Below, one piece after another: positions 1 to 11,825 of a stretch of DNA of 64,000 nucleotides. How positions within the stretch are numbered: position 1 is the stretch's first letter; each line of letters starts with the position of its first letter. The notes beneath the pieces were generated by a model. It saw only the letters and a list, made by a program, of their open reading frames with translations, searched no databases and was not told the DNA's origin. The stretch spans positions 45,712,573-45,776,572 of the forward strand of contig NC_052507.1 of assembly GCF_014356525.2 (NCBI RefSeq). The letters run 5' to 3'. The position numbers and the translations under genes were made by a program. Source of the DNA: Nilaparvata lugens (taxonomy: Eukaryota; Arthropoda; Insecta; Hemiptera; Delphacidae).

Positions 1-2050
1 TGGAAGCTGGAGAACTTGATAATGGAAGAAAGGTCATTTAGCATACAACGTGAATAGGAGAGAGGGCCTAAAATTGAACCTTGTGGTACTCCATGCATAA
101 AATTTTTCCAATTTGACTAAACCAAGAGTTGGGAGTTGTGACTAAAACCAAGAATAGCTAACTTATTTAAAAGAACTTTATGATCAACAGTATCAAATGC
201 TTTAGAAAAATCAAATAGGGTGAGGATGGTGCATTTTCTTTGGTCCATAGCTGACCTTATATCATCAGTGACACGAAGGAGAGCTGTCTCAGTTGAATGG
301 TATTTCTTAAAGCCTGCTTGAAAGTTATGAAGCTTTCTATTGTTGTCTAGAAATTTACAACTTGAGCATGAATAAGTCTTTCTAGCACTTTGGACAATGC
401 AGGTAGAATACTGATTGGTCTGAAATCCTCAACTTTATTGGGAGATTCAACTTTATTTAGAGGGCTAACCAGAGCAAACTTCCAGTTTTAAGGGAAATTG
501 CCTTCTTCAAGTGACTTGTTGTAATGTATGTAATGGTTGGTAAAACAGCAAATAACATCTTGATAAATTTAATAGGAATTTTGTCTACACCCATAGCATT
601 ACTATGAATACGTTATATTGCTTTGGAAGTGTCTTCTTCTGAGATTGGATGGAAATGAAATTGATCAATAAGTCGTATATCTAAGTTTGTAACCTGCTCT
701 TCAAGATCATTGATATGATTACCAATTACAATTTCGTCACGTTGGTTGGAATGTGAAACGGAATGATCATTTATATTGTCCAATGGTAAATCAATTTGGG
801 GATTCAATTTCTGTTTGCCGAGCTCACATTGTTTTATTCCCTGCCAAAGTGATTTAGAGTCTTGTCTATTGTTTGTCATGAACGAATTCAAGTACCTAAT
901 CTTTGAGTTCCGTAATTCCTGTTTGACTCTATTTCTAAAGCTCCTATACTCTGTTCAAACTGTCCAAGTCGAATGTCTTTTTAAATTTTCTATGTGGTTT
1001 GTCTCTACGCCCCATCATCTTAAGTATGTCTTCAGTCATCCACGGTACTCGTCATTTTCTATTAATCCTCCTTGTCACATAAGGTGCATGTTTGCCATAC
1101 AAAGTCAAAGTCCAATTCTTGAAAGTCTTGACAGTCTTGACCATGTCATCAACTGAGGGTATTGCTTCAATTTGATGCCATGGAGTCTGAGGGCCATATC
1201 ATTCAGGAAGGCGTCTTCATCAAAGTTTTTGAAGACTCTTTAAGTGATAATTTTCTGTTCTGGCTTAGGAATCTTATTGGAAAGTACACAGTAGATCAAA
1301 TCATGTCCATGTAGATCAAATCATGTCCAGAAATAGCTGGAACTGGGATTTGACCTGTTTGAACAACCTCGTTGGGATCACTAACAATGAGAAGGTCAAT
1401 GAGTGTGTCTGATTCATTAGTATGATGAGTTGGATCGAGAGGTAAAATAGTCATGTTTAGGCATGGGAAATTGTAGTCAGTTGAAAGTAGTCAAAGTTAC
1501 GATTTGTGATGTTAAAGTTGGTGTTCATATCCCCCATAACTGGTATACGGTTATAACAAGGCATAAGAGAAAGCAAGGCATTTTCAAATTTTGGTGGGTG
1601 ATAACAGATACCAACGAGTAATTTATCAGAACTGGATAAGGATAATTCAAGTAGCATAAACTCTGGTCTGGTACAATACTCCTGTTTGATGTGATTAAAA
1701 CTTTTTTTGATACCATCTTTCACATAAACTGCTACACTCCCACAAGCTTTATTTAATCTATCATTTCGGAAGAGATTATATCCAGGTAATGCAACAAGAT
1801 TTGATGGAATACTAGGCTTTAAAAATGATTAGGAAATTCCAGTTATATTGAAGTCCTGAAAATGGAAGATTGCTCTGAGTTCATCAATATGACAGCTGCG
1901 GGATTGGACGTTTAGGTGAGCAGCTTTGAAAAGTTTTTTGAAAGAGTGGAGATCATTTGATAGAAACAAACCTGCGTCATTATTACTATTATTGAAATAA
2001 GCATACCTACTTGAGGGCGAGCGAGCTGACGTGTCAGTGAGATGCATCAA
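1..2050 (-). pseudogene. LINE copy A ORF2 (endonuclease-reverse transcriptase), broken
   Basis: ORF2 of this family encodes an apurinic-like endonuclease followed by a reverse transcriptase used for target-primed integration. Reading leftward, the frame starts near 2050 with an endonuclease N-terminus containing AAHLNVQS and DFNITGIS. It then passes through the rest of the endonuclease (about 1720-1460) into the reverse transcriptase (about 600 to 1). Stops and frameshifts break it repeatedly, with open pieces at 1829-2050, 1457-1723 and 613-891. A 20-base direct duplication near 1300-1325 is private to this copy. The C-terminal RT half lies beyond the window start. Confidence 0.85.
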
Positions 2051-3032
2051 GGAAGCAGCAGACCAACCTTGAACCTACCTCAGAATGACACATGACGGGA
2101 AAAATGGGGATGAAACTGATAAAACTTAACCTAAATGAAAAAGTCTCTTGACTCGAGTGCATTCTGTATGTCTTGACAGTTCGGCTCCCTTCACTATTTA
2201 AAAACACTAGTTCTAAAATTCACTAAACTTGCAACAATATTCTAGTAATCATAATAACTATAAGATGAAGAAGAGTAATGAGAAAGAAAAATAAGAAGTA
2301 GAGGAGACGATTCAGAAAGTGCTAGATTTTTCAGATGAGTTTTAAATAGGATTGAACGGTGAAGTATGAAAAATATGATATAGTTTTAGAAGTATAATTA
2401 ACTTGGGAGTTGCAATAATGATAAAAGTAGCAAATTGAGTAGGTACTATAATATTTTAGTGATGGATGTCTGAGATATTAATAATATCTAATGTAAAATA
2501 CCCTTCTGTTCTATTAATAATTATTTACAAATGGCTTCTATTGTTCGAGGTGTGACAATAGTAGATGATATCATTATGTACACCCCATATAGAAGAGATA
2601 ACAACCTATAACGTGTGTTAATTATCCAATCTATTTGAAATTCAGCATTTCAAAAATTATTAGTTATGGAACTAATTTTGGTAAGAGATGTAATTAGTAA
2701 GAATAAAGATAATAATTTTCTTATTACCCTCTGGAGTATAGCAGTTGATTCATAGAATGTAGTTTTGAGAATTAATATCAAGATAAATTATTAATGAGTA
2801 TTAACAAATGTGGATTTCCTTAATTCGAAATAATTTCCATATATACAATCATAAATAGCAGTGAAAAGATTCATTTATAGAACAGAGAGCCAGCTCATAA
2901 AGAAGGCCAAGGTATATCTACTGTGAAATTTATTAATATGATTTTCCTATTATTGTAGTGAAGGGCACCTTAGTCAATCAAATGCTGAAATGATTCAGTT
3001 TACCTTTAGATTTAGGAGGTCGGTCATTCTCT
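1..3032 (-). mobile_element. LINE copy A, 3' part (CR1/Jockey-like non-LTR retrotransposon)
   Basis: This is the downstream part of a non-LTR retrotransposon on the minus strand. From right to left it holds the last codons of ORF1 (2995-3032), an untranslated inter-ORF spacer, and ORF2. It is the reverse complement of much of copy B (4010-7840) and is collinear with copy C (49155-52620). It lacks a 72-base stretch near position 125 and about 830 bases of spacer near 2221 that copy C keeps. Its 5' part lies at 11826-12825, separated by the insertion of copy B. The 3' end is outside the window. Confidence 0.9.
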
Positions 3033-3280
3033 TGGCTATGTCGAGTGAGTAAACGTGTGTTAGTTCGGCTCCGTCTTCTAATAGATATTTCGTAGGGTTA
3101 TACAGTTCAATTCACTAGAAATTATACATCAAGTTACTCTTTAGTTTTTCGAGCTAAATTCAATAGTGAAATTATATTTTTGATTAACTCACACTCTTTT
3201 TATTTATCTTGAAAAAACATTCCTTATTCTTCAGTCTACCTTCTCGCCTGTAAAAGTGTAATTCCACCTAACGGTACACT

Positions 3281-3999
3281 ATGGTTCAACCGAACAGAGG
3301 CACGCCAAAGAATGAGGTCAATGCTCCAAAGCCAAGGCCTTCTCCAGCTATTTCTGGATCATTGTATCAAGAGACCTCTGCATTATTTGACAGCAAATTG
3401 AGGAACCTTTGCATAATGCCATCTCAATGGCTGTGAAGTCTATTTTTGAGGAACTTCAGGCATTGAAGGAGGAGAACAAACAGCTGCACGATAGAATTCG
3501 TGAGCTGGAGGTGTCTTGTCACCTGAAGGTCGACGACCTCGAGCAATATGGGCGCCGACATTCAATACATATTTTTGGGATCCCAGAGAGCGACAAAGAA
3601 GACACAGACCTGCTGGCGCTTGATGTCTTCAACAAGAAGCTGAACGTGCCCATGACTCTGGCGGATGTCAACCGCTCGCATCGTGTTGGAAGGCGTCAAC
3701 CACCTCAACAAGGGCAAGCGAAACCCAAGGACCGACCCATCATAGTTCGACTCTGCAGCTACCGGACCAGGAAGATGATCTTCGACGCTAAGAGGAAGCT
3801 GAAGGGTTCCGGCGTCACCATTCACGAGGATCTGACTGCGGAGCATCTCAAGATCCTCAATGCTGTGGCCGACCGTCATGGGCACAGGAATGTCTGGTCA
3901 TCTGACGGGAGGATTAAGATCTCTATCGGCGAGGGAGGATCCAAGAGGGTCCACACAGTCGAGAGGATGAACGATCTTCAAAAAATAAAGGTAAATTAA
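3281..3999 (+). pseudogene. LINE copy B ORF1: coiled coil plus RRM-like nucleic-acid-binding protein
   Basis: ORF1 proteins of this LINE group are non-enzymatic RNA-binding chaperones. The frame opens with ATG at 3281 (MVQPNRGTP), shifts by one base near 3395-3410, and continues to a TAA at 3997-3999. The C-terminal 196 codons are clean. They hold a leucine-rich coiled coil (EELQALKEENKQLHDRIREL), then an RRM-like domain with the motifs LEQYGRRHSI and RSHRVGRR, and a basic stretch ending near KRKLKG. This layout resembles L1-like ORF1 (Transposase_22 type). The same gene, also broken, is found in copy A. The GC content is clearly higher than in the surrounding DNA. Confidence 0.82.
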
Positions 4000-4544
4000 A
4001 TCATTTCAGGATTCGATGACTAAGGTGCCCTTCACTACAATAATAGGAAATTCGTATTAATAGATTTCACAGTAGATATACCTTGGCATTTTTCATTAGC
4101 TGGCTTTCTGTTCTATAAATGAATCTTTCCACTGCTATTTATGATTAAATATGAGGCAATCATATCAAACTAAGGAGATCCACATCTGTTAATACTGATT
4201 AATAATTTATCTTGATATTAATTCCCAAAACTACGTTCAATGCATCAACTACTATAGTCCAGAGGGTACTTGGAGAATCATTATCTCTATTCTTACTAAT
4301 AATTATCACATCTCTTACCAAAATTATTTCCATAATTATTAATAATTTTCGAAATGCTGAATTTCAAATAAATTGGATGATTAACATACGTTATAGATAT
4401 AGATGTAATCTATAGGTATAGATAGTAATCTCTTCTATATTAGGTGTACATAATTATATCTTCTACTATTGCCACAGCTCGAACAATAGAAGCTAATGTG
4501 TGAAGAATTATTGATAGAACAGAGGGATGGGTAGTCTGTTCATA

Positions 4545-5236
4545 TCTATATATATAAAAGCGAAATGGCACTCACTCACTGACTGACTGACTGACTCACT
4601 CACTCGCATAACTAAAAATCTACCGGACCAAAAATGTTCAAATTTGGTAGGTATGTTCAGTTGGCCCTTTAGAGGCGCACTAAGAAATCTTTTGGCAATA
4701 TTTTAACTCTAAGTGTTGTTTTTAAGGGTTTAAAGTTCGTCTTTTAGCATGTATATTCTTCTTCTCCCAATCTCTTAATTATAATTGAAATTTCCATATC
4801 ATATGTTACTATAGAACTATAATCTAGATAGAGTACCTCTTCGAAACAGTTGTTAACTGGCAATTAAATTAATAATTTTGTCAGGTTGGCATTAAGTTGA
4901 GTTGACTTTGTTAGGTTGGCACCAAGTTGAAGATTTAAATGCATTTATCGCGGAAAAATTGATTGGGCACTGCTACTTCAATCCTGGGAATATTATATAA
5001 TTAGCCGTCAGGCTCGCTTCGCTCGCCATATCCGTTTAGCCAGACGTTTAGTCTGGACCCCCGACTGGATTGTCCTAACATATGATGAAAATGCTCAAAT
5101 GAAAAATGCAGACGAGCGAAGCGAGCCTGCTGATATCATTCTTGGACGATCCAGTCGGGGGTCCAGGGGGCGGAGCCCCCTGGCTAGACGGATATGGCGA
5201 GCGAAGCGAGCCTGACGGCTAGTGCTTATATAAGGG
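4545..5236. repeat. ~0.7-kb insertion in the LINE B spacer (unclassified repeat plus foldback)
   Basis: Copies A and C run straight through this point, so the block is an insertion in copy B. Its left part (about 4555-4810) begins with TATATATAAAAGCGAAATGG, then ACTC/ACTG short repeats. It is the reverse complement of the tail unit following the coiled-coil ORF at 39710-40137. The right part is the GC-rich foldback at 5002-5221. The ends are approximate because both flanks are AT-rich. Confidence 0.65.
5002..5221. repeat. GC-rich foldback (hairpin) element
   Basis: Two 41-base arms, 5002-5042 and 5181-5221, are inverted copies with one mismatch. Their core is GGCTCGCTTCGCTCGCC. Inside them a second stem pairs GGACCCCCGACTGGAT with its inverse near 5144-5165. 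A third GCGAAGCGAGCCTG motif lies at about 5115. A small GGGGGCGGAGCCCCC palindrome sits next to the right arm. The whole 220 bases could fold into one stem. The composition is sharply unlike the surrounding AT-rich DNA. No coding frame is present. It resembles a foldback or MITE-type element of unknown family. Confidence 0.85.
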
Positions 5237-5794
5237 CTGTGTTTCATTTAACATTATCTTAGACATTCATCACTAAAATATTACAGTTCTCAATTTACTA
5301 CTTTTATCGTTATTGCAACTCCCAATAGTTAATTTATACTTCTAATACTATATAATATTTTTCATACTTCACCGTTCAATCCTATTTAAAATAGGATTAT
5401 TTTCCCTGTGATTTTTCCACTAGCTATCCAGCATGTTCAAATGTTTATTTCTCTTTCTATATCTATTTCTCTTTCTACCTTTTCTTTTTCTATCTGATTA
5501 CTTTCTACTAATATCCATATTTGATATACTACTCGCTTTATCTCCACTTGGACTAGATCTCCCACTACCAGTTCTTCCTCAGTCTTCATCTTATTCTCCA
5601 TTAGGATTATTCATCACCGGAACTCTACACATCTACATCTTATTGTGTTTAGTGAATTTTTTGAACTATTGTTTTAAATAGTGAAGGGAGCCGAACTGTC
5701 AAGGCATACTAAATGCACTCGAATCAAGAGACTTTTTCATTTAGGTTAAGTTTTATCAGTTTCATCCCCATTTTCCCCGTCATGTGTCGTTCTG

Positions 5795-8708
5795 ATGTCA
5801 GTTCACGATTGGTCTGCTGCTTCCATGATGCCTCTCACTGACACGTCAGCTTGCTCGCCCTCAAGTAGGTATGATTATTTCAATAATAGTAATAATGACG
5901 CAGGTATGTTTCTAGCAAATAAGCTCCACTCTTTCAAAAAACTTTTCAAGGCTGCTCACCTTAACGTACAATCCCTCAGCTGCCACATTGATGAACTCAG
6001 AACAATCTTCCGTTTTCAGGACTTCAATATAATCGGAATTTCCGAATCATTTTTGAAGCCTAGTATTTCATCAAATTTTGTTGCATTGCCTGGATATAAT
6101 CTTTTCCGGAATAATAGATTAAATAAAGCTTGTGGGGGTGTAGCAATTTATGTGAATGATGGTATCAAAACAAAAGTTTTAATCACATCTAAATAAGAGT
6201 ATTGTTCCAGACCAGAGTTTATGCTACTTGAAATTATCCTTATCCAGTTCTGATAAATTACTCGTTGGTATCTGTTATCACCCACCAAAATTTGAAAATG
6301 CCTTGCTTTTCTCTTATGCCTTGTTATAACCGTATACCAGTTATGGGGGATATGAACACCGACTTTAACATGACAAATTGTAACTTTGACTAATTTCAAC
6401 TGACTACAATTTTCCAATGCCTAAACATGACTATTTTACCTCGCGATCCAACTCATCATACTAATGAATCAGACACACTCATTGACCTTCTCATTGTTAG
6501 TGATCCCCAATGAGGTTGTTCAAGCAGGCCAAATCTTAGTCCCAGCTATTTCTAGACATGATCTGATCTACTGTGTACTTTCCCATAAGATACCCAAGCC
6601 AGAACAGAAAATTATCACTTATAGAGACTTCAAAAACTTTGATGAAGCCGCCTTTCTGACTGATGTGGCTCAGACTCCATGGCATCAAATTGAAGCATTA
6701 CCCTCTTATTACTGAGGGTAATCAGTTGATGACATGGTCAAGACTTTCGTGAATTGGACTTTGACTTTGTAGGACAACATTTGACTTTAACAGTTTGATT
6801 GAGTATAGGAGCCATAGAAATAGAGTGAAACAGGAATTACGGAACTCAAATATTAGGTACTTGAATTCGTTCATGACAAACAATAGACAAGACTCTAAAT
6901 CACTTTGGCTGGGAATAAAAGAATTCGGGCTTGGCAAACAGAAATCGAATCCCCAAATTGACTTACCATTGAACAATATAAATGACCATTTCGTTTCACA
7001 CTCTAACGAACGCAACGAAGTCGTCATTGGTAAAGTCGTCGTCAAGTTGTAATTGGTAATCATATCAATGAGCTTGAAGAGCAGGTTACAAACTTAGATT
7101 TACCAATTACTGATCAATTTCATTTCCATCCAATCTCAGAAGAAGACACTTTCAAAGCAATTCAAGGTATTCATAGTAATGCTATGGGTGTAGACAAAAT
7201 TCCTATTAAATTTATCAAGAAGATGTTATTTGCTGTTTTACCAACCATTACGTACATTTTCAACAAGTCACTTGAAGAAGGCAATTTCCCTGAAAACTGG
7301 AAGTTTGCTCTGGTTTGCCCTCTAAATAAAGTTCTATCACCCAATAAAGTTGAGGATTTTAGACCAATCAGTATTCTACCTACATTGTCCAAAGTGCTAG
7401 AAAGACTCATTCATGCTCAAGTTGTAAAATTTCTAGACAAGAATAGTGAGCTTCATAACTTTCAATCAGGCTTTAGGAAATTCCATTCAACTGAGACAGC
7501 TCTGCTTCGTGTCACTGATGATATAAGGTCAGCTATGGACCAAAGAAAATGCACCATCCTCACCCTATTTGATTTTTCTAAAGCATTTGATACTGTTGAT
7601 CATAAAGTTCTTTTAAATAAGTTAGCTATTCTTGGTTTTAGTCACAACTCCCTAGTTTGGTTCAAATCTTATTTCTTAGGTAGGAAACAATGTGTTTCTG
7701 TTGGTGACAACAAGTCAAATTGGAAAAATGTTATGCATGGAGTACCACAAGGTTCAATTTTAGGCCCTCTCCTCTTCACTTTGTATGCTAATGACCTTTC
7801 TTCCATTATCAAATTCTCCAGTTTTCATACTTATGCAGATGACCTTCAAATCTATTTAAGCTGTCCCATAACATAAATTAATGAAACAGTTGGAATAATG
7901 AATCAGGATATCAATTCGATAGTGGAATGGACAAAGAAAAATTGCCTTAAGCTTAATCCCATCAAAACACAACCCATTATAATTGGATATTCTCGTCTTA
8001 TAAACAATATTGACCTTGAATCGATTCACAAAATTAGTGTAGACGGTAATGACATCCCTTACTGTAGCTCAGTTGAAAATTTAGGCATTATTATGAATAA
8101 TACTCTTGACTGGTCAGAACAAGTGAACAAAACTTGTAAAAAGGTATTCTCAGCCATGCATGCATTGAAGAAAATGCATGATATCCTCCCTAGAAAAATT
8201 AAATTATTATTGGTTCAATCTCTCTTCTTCCCACATTCAAAGTATTGTAATTCTGTTCTTAAAATATATGCAAGTCACTCTGAATGATAAACTACAGCAT
8301 TGCCAAAATTATTGTCTACATTTTGTATACTCTCTCCAACGCCATGATCATTTCACCCCAGCCCACATTGCTAGTTCAACATTAAAGCTTCCCGATCAAA
8401 GGCTTTTTTGAATAGTCAAGCTTGTTAGAGATATCTTGAAATATGGTAATCCGAACTATTTTAAAGATGATTTCAAATTTGTCTCTGAAGGTAGGAGGAT
8501 AGATGCTTCACATACTAGAACCGGAGAAAGTACTTTAAGAATACCCAATCATCGAACTACTATTTTCACAAAATCCTTCTTAGTCAGTGCCTGTCATGCA
8601 TGGAATGCACTTCCTGTTTCTATCAGGTCTATCGAGAGCCAAGCGAGCTTCATCCTGACTTTAAAAAAACATCTTTTGGAACAAATGACTGAAACTGTCC
8701 AGCCCTAG
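5795..8708 (+). pseudogene. LINE copy B ORF2: endonuclease-reverse transcriptase, broken
   Basis: This is the catalytic polyprotein of the LINE. The endonuclease N-terminus lies at 5795-6196 (AAHLNVQSLS, DFNIIGISES, GGVAIYVNDG). The reverse transcriptase is at 7184-7876, with RPISILPTLSKVLERLI, FDFSKAFDTVDHKVLLNKL, GVPQGSILGPLLF and the YADD active site (TYADDLQIY). The thumb and C-terminal part is at 7898-8708 (NTLDWSEQVNKTCKK). The frame is interrupted by stops or shifts near 6196, 6515, 6715, 7050, 7876, 8287 and 8411, so no full protein can be made. The motif set fits the CR1/Jockey group. It lies 1.8 kb downstream of ORF1, of which 0.7 kb is a later insertion. Confidence 0.9.
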
Positions 8709-8802
8709 AACGAATAAATATTCATATTGATTAAAACTTTTACAATATTCCCATTAATAAATAAATACTTAGTTTAAATAATGAAATTAACGTTTTGGTA
8801 GA

Positions 8803-9016
8803 ATAAAATGAATGAATAAAATGATTATTTCCCAAAAAAACTAAAACTACAACATCAATTACACAAAATATTAGATAAATTACAATAGTTAGTTACAAAA
8901 ATTCTTATAATGTGTCCTCTACTTGTTTAGATTTTTCTGTGTGGAAATTGACCTACTCCACTATGGCGTACCATGTTCTAGAGTAGGTTTTGTTATTTTT
9001 TTTTTTTTTTTTTTTT
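8803..9016. repeat. ~210-base insertion in the LINE B 3' UTR ending in poly(T)
   Basis: Copy C reads directly from TTAACGTTTTGGTAG into AGAGTTAG, whereas copy B has about 210 extra bases here. They start with ATAAAATGAATGAATAAAATG and end in a run of about 20 T. A poly(T) at one end suggests a minus-strand retroposed fragment. I see no A or B box of a tRNA-type SINE and cannot name it. Confidence 0.5.
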
Positions 9017-9247
9017 AGAGAGTTAGAGAGTTAGTAGGGAGGATATTTTTAATATTCTTTCCGAAGAATGGACATTGATATGTCCAAAGCTCCGCCAATT
9101 TATGTAGATGCATAATGATATAATTATTATCTATAGTTATTATATCACAAATTGCTTTTTCATATCATATACAGTTCAATAATTATTTTCTTAGTCTATA
9201 TTATGTAAATTCATCTATAGTTTTGCTGTATTGTAAGCTATTGTATA

Positions 9248-9803
9248 CAGGGTGATTCATAATTATGGTAAAATAATTTAATACGCGATAGTAGAAGTAA
9301 AAATAAGAAGAAAAGTTCTCATAAACATATATCCAAAAACGCTTCATTAGCGAGCTTTACAGGGTGAAAGTTTTCGTCCGGAATTCAGTTCCTCTGGTGA
9401 AATACACCGATGCTGAATTGTTTAGGGACTAGTTTTTGAAAGACATGCTGGATTCATATGGAAAAATATCTGAAAAATTGGATAAAACTAGTCTGGAAGC
9501 TGTAGTGTGAGTAGTTTCTGAGAAAAAAAGTTGAAATATACAAAAAATCTAAGTAGAAAAACAAAGACTTCTACATTTGATGCCCAATAACTTACTTTCT
9601 TTAATGACCAGTAAACAAATAATTCTTCGCAATAAAAATTGTAGAGAATTTAATTCTGAAAAGAATCATGTAAGCTGTGTAAACTAAATTTAAATAAAAG
9701 TTGAATAAAATGTATTCTTATGTAGTACATACACCACAAAAATTTGCTGTTTTAAGAGGAGAGAACTAATAACTCATAGGTTGTAGCTGATTGCAAATAA
9801 AAC
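9248..9803. repeat. Left terminal inverted repeat of the DD41D element
   Basis: Starts CAGGGTGATTCATAATTATG and matches the inverse of 11205-11759 over its whole length with scattered mismatches and small indels. It ends at TTGCAAATAAAAC. A near-terminal subrepeat TTACAGGGTGAAAG at 9358-9371 echoes the tip. Confidence 0.85.
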
Positions 9804-10043
9804 ATGGATTTTAATAACAGCTGTTCCAAAACAGCTGATTTATTTTGTTTTGAATAAGAAAATATTTAAAAGAAATTATCAGCTGAAAATTATTTTCAGA
9901 AATATTTTAGCTCACTGTTGAACAAAACAACAAACTGTAAGTTAGGCCTACTGTAACAGCGCTTTGTCTTTTGTTTAATCTATTTACCAATTATTTGTAA
10001 CCATTTCACTTTGCTTTTGTGTTAAGTGTTAACTTTTAAAAAA

Positions 10044-11128
10044 ATGGCATGTGATTTTAGACATTATTCATACTCCGAATTAGCTGACATGCATTTAATG
10101 TATGGAATGGGACACTACTGTAATAGTACTGAAGCAAGACGTTTGTATCAAGAGAACTTTCCTAACCGAGTAAGTCCAAGTTCAAGGTTTTTGCCACTAT
10201 TCATCAACGTCTGTCTGAAACAGGTTCTTTGATATCCAAAGAGCAAATTTATGCAGGCAGACCCCAATCTACTATGACTGTTGAGTTAGAAGAACAAGTT
10301 CTTAATGAAATTTATGAACATCCAGAGAAGAGCATGAGAGAATTGTCAGTGCAGTTTAATGTCAATCAATCTATTATTTGGAGGATACTAAAAGAGCAAC
10401 AATTACATCCATACCACCTCCAGAAAGTTCATACTCTATTGCCACAAGACTGTATTCCCCTTGCTGGTATTTGCCGATGGTTTTAAGTAAAACTTGTTAA
10501 CCCAAACTTTTCAACAACCGTTTTATTTACCGACAAAGCACACTTTTCAAGAACAGCTATCATGAACGTCCACAACTAACATATTTGGGCAGATGAGAAT
10601 TCTCATGCCATCAATCCTAATCCACAGCATCAGTTTTCAGTAAAAATTTGGGCAGGAGTCATAGGAGATCATCTACTTCTGTTCGAGCTTCCTCCCAGGC
10701 TTACTGGCATAATCTACTTAAACCTTTTGAGAGAGGAGCTATTTATCTTACTTGAAGATGTACCTCTTCAGTTGCGCCAGAACATTTGGTTTATGCATGA
10801 TGGAGCTCCAGCACACTTCAGTGTTGCTGTTCGTGAACACCTGAATCACAGCTTTCCAAATCAATGGATAGGCCGAGGTGGGCTAGTACCATGGCCAGCT
10901 AGGTCACCAGACTTAAATCCTTTGGATTTTTATCTTTGGGGACAATTGAAAACCTTAGTATACAATACTTCGATTGATACCATTGAAGTAATCCGATTAA
11001 GGATTTTGAACGGAATAGAAATGATAAAGCAGACTCCTGGAATATTTGAACGGGTCCGACAATCGATGAGAAGACGTCTGAAAATATGCATTCAGAACAA
11101 CGGAGGTAACTTTGAACATCATCTTTAG
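10044..11128 (+). pseudogene. DD41D mariner-superfamily transposase, inactivated
   Basis: The N-terminus (YSYSELADMHLMYGM, then EARRLYQENFPNR) is the DUF4817-like DNA-binding region seen in insect mariner relatives. A helix-turn-helix follows (MRELSVQFNVNQSIIWRIL). Then comes the DDE catalytic core: first Asp in FTDKAHFS, second in HDGAPAHFS, third in PDLNPLDFYLWG. I count 41 residues between the second and third Asp, matching the DD41D (rosa/Visitor-like) spacing. A one-base frameshift near 10180-10200 and in-frame stops at 10484 and 10577 inactivate it. The usual Glu after the first Asp is Lys. The frame is otherwise continuous to the TAG at 11126. Confidence 0.88.
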
Positions 11129-11204
11129 TCTTTTGGTATAACTTTAATGTCATTTAGATATGTTACTTTCATATAAAAATGACTTTTCATAAAAAACCGA
11201 ATAT

Positions 11205-11759
11205 TTTATTTGCAATCAGCTACAACTTATGAGTTATTATTAGTTCTCTCCTCATAAAACAGCAAATTTTTGTGGTGTAATGTACTACATAAGTATACAT
11301 TTTATTGAACTTTTATTTAAATTTAGTTTTCACAGCTTACATGATTCTTTTCATAATTAAATTCTCTACAATTTTTATTGCGAAAAATTAATTGTTTACT
11401 GGTCATTGAAGAAAGTTATTGGGCATCAAACGTAGAAGTCTGTGTTTTTCTACTTAGATTATTTTCATAATTCAACTTTTTTCTCAATAACTACTCACAC
11501 TACAGCTTCCAGACTAGTTTTATTCAGTTTTTCAGATATTTTTCCATATAAATTTAGCACAAGATTTTCAAAAACTAGTCCCCAAACAATTCAGCATCGG
11601 TGTAATTCACCAGAGGAACTGAATTCCGGGCGAAAACTTTCAACCTGTATAGTTCGCTAATGAAGCGTTTTTGGATATATGTTTATAAGAACTTTTCTTC
11701 TTATTTTTACCTCTACTATCAAGTATTAAATTATTTTACCATAATTAAGAATCACCCTG
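11205..11759. repeat. Right terminal inverted repeat of the DD41D element
   Basis: Begins at GTTTTATTTGCAATCAGC-like sequence and ends in AATCACCCTG, followed by the target TA. Pairs with 9248-9803. Confidence 0.85.
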
Positions 11760-11825
11760 TAAAAGTGTATAAGCCAGTATATATTGTAATCTACATAAAT
11801 AAAGTACTCAATCAATCAATCAATC

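Larger units (their letters stand above)
9248..11759 (+). mobile_element. DD41D-type mariner-superfamily transposon with ~555-base terminal inverted repeats
   Basis: A class II element bounded by CAGGGTGATTC and its inverse, flanked by TA on each side (9246-9247 and 11760-11761), as expected for Tc1/mariner-type insertion. The terminal inverted repeats are unusually long, about 9248-9803 and 11205-11759. The matching region of LINE copy C (around 47040) lacks the element and still reads TATATAC, giving a natural empty site. A degenerate transposase gene occupies the centre. Confidence 0.9.
3033..11825 (+). mobile_element. LINE copy B, near full length, nested in copy A
   Basis: A near-complete CR1/Jockey-like element on the plus strand: 5' UTR (3033-3280), ORF1 (3281-3999), inter-ORF spacer (4000-5790), ORF2 (5795-8708) and a 3' UTR ending in an (AATC)n tail at about 11810-11825. 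It sits inside ORF1 of the antiparallel copy A. CTCT flanks it at 3029-3032 and 11826-11829, which I read as the target-site duplication. Removing it rejoins copy A's ORF1 in register. Three later insertions inflate it: about 0.7 kb at 4545-5236, about 0.2 kb at 8803-9016, and a DNA transposon at 9248-11759. Without them it would be about 5.4 kb. Confidence 0.88.

Noticed and set aside
4000..4020. AAGGTAAAT...TTTCAG after ORF1 as an intron inside the LINE
   Set aside because: The interval is too short (under 30 bases) and ORF1 ends normally there.
1..8700. Apparent large palindrome as a functional inverted repeat
   Set aside because: It is fully explained by two antiparallel LINE copies, one nested in the other.
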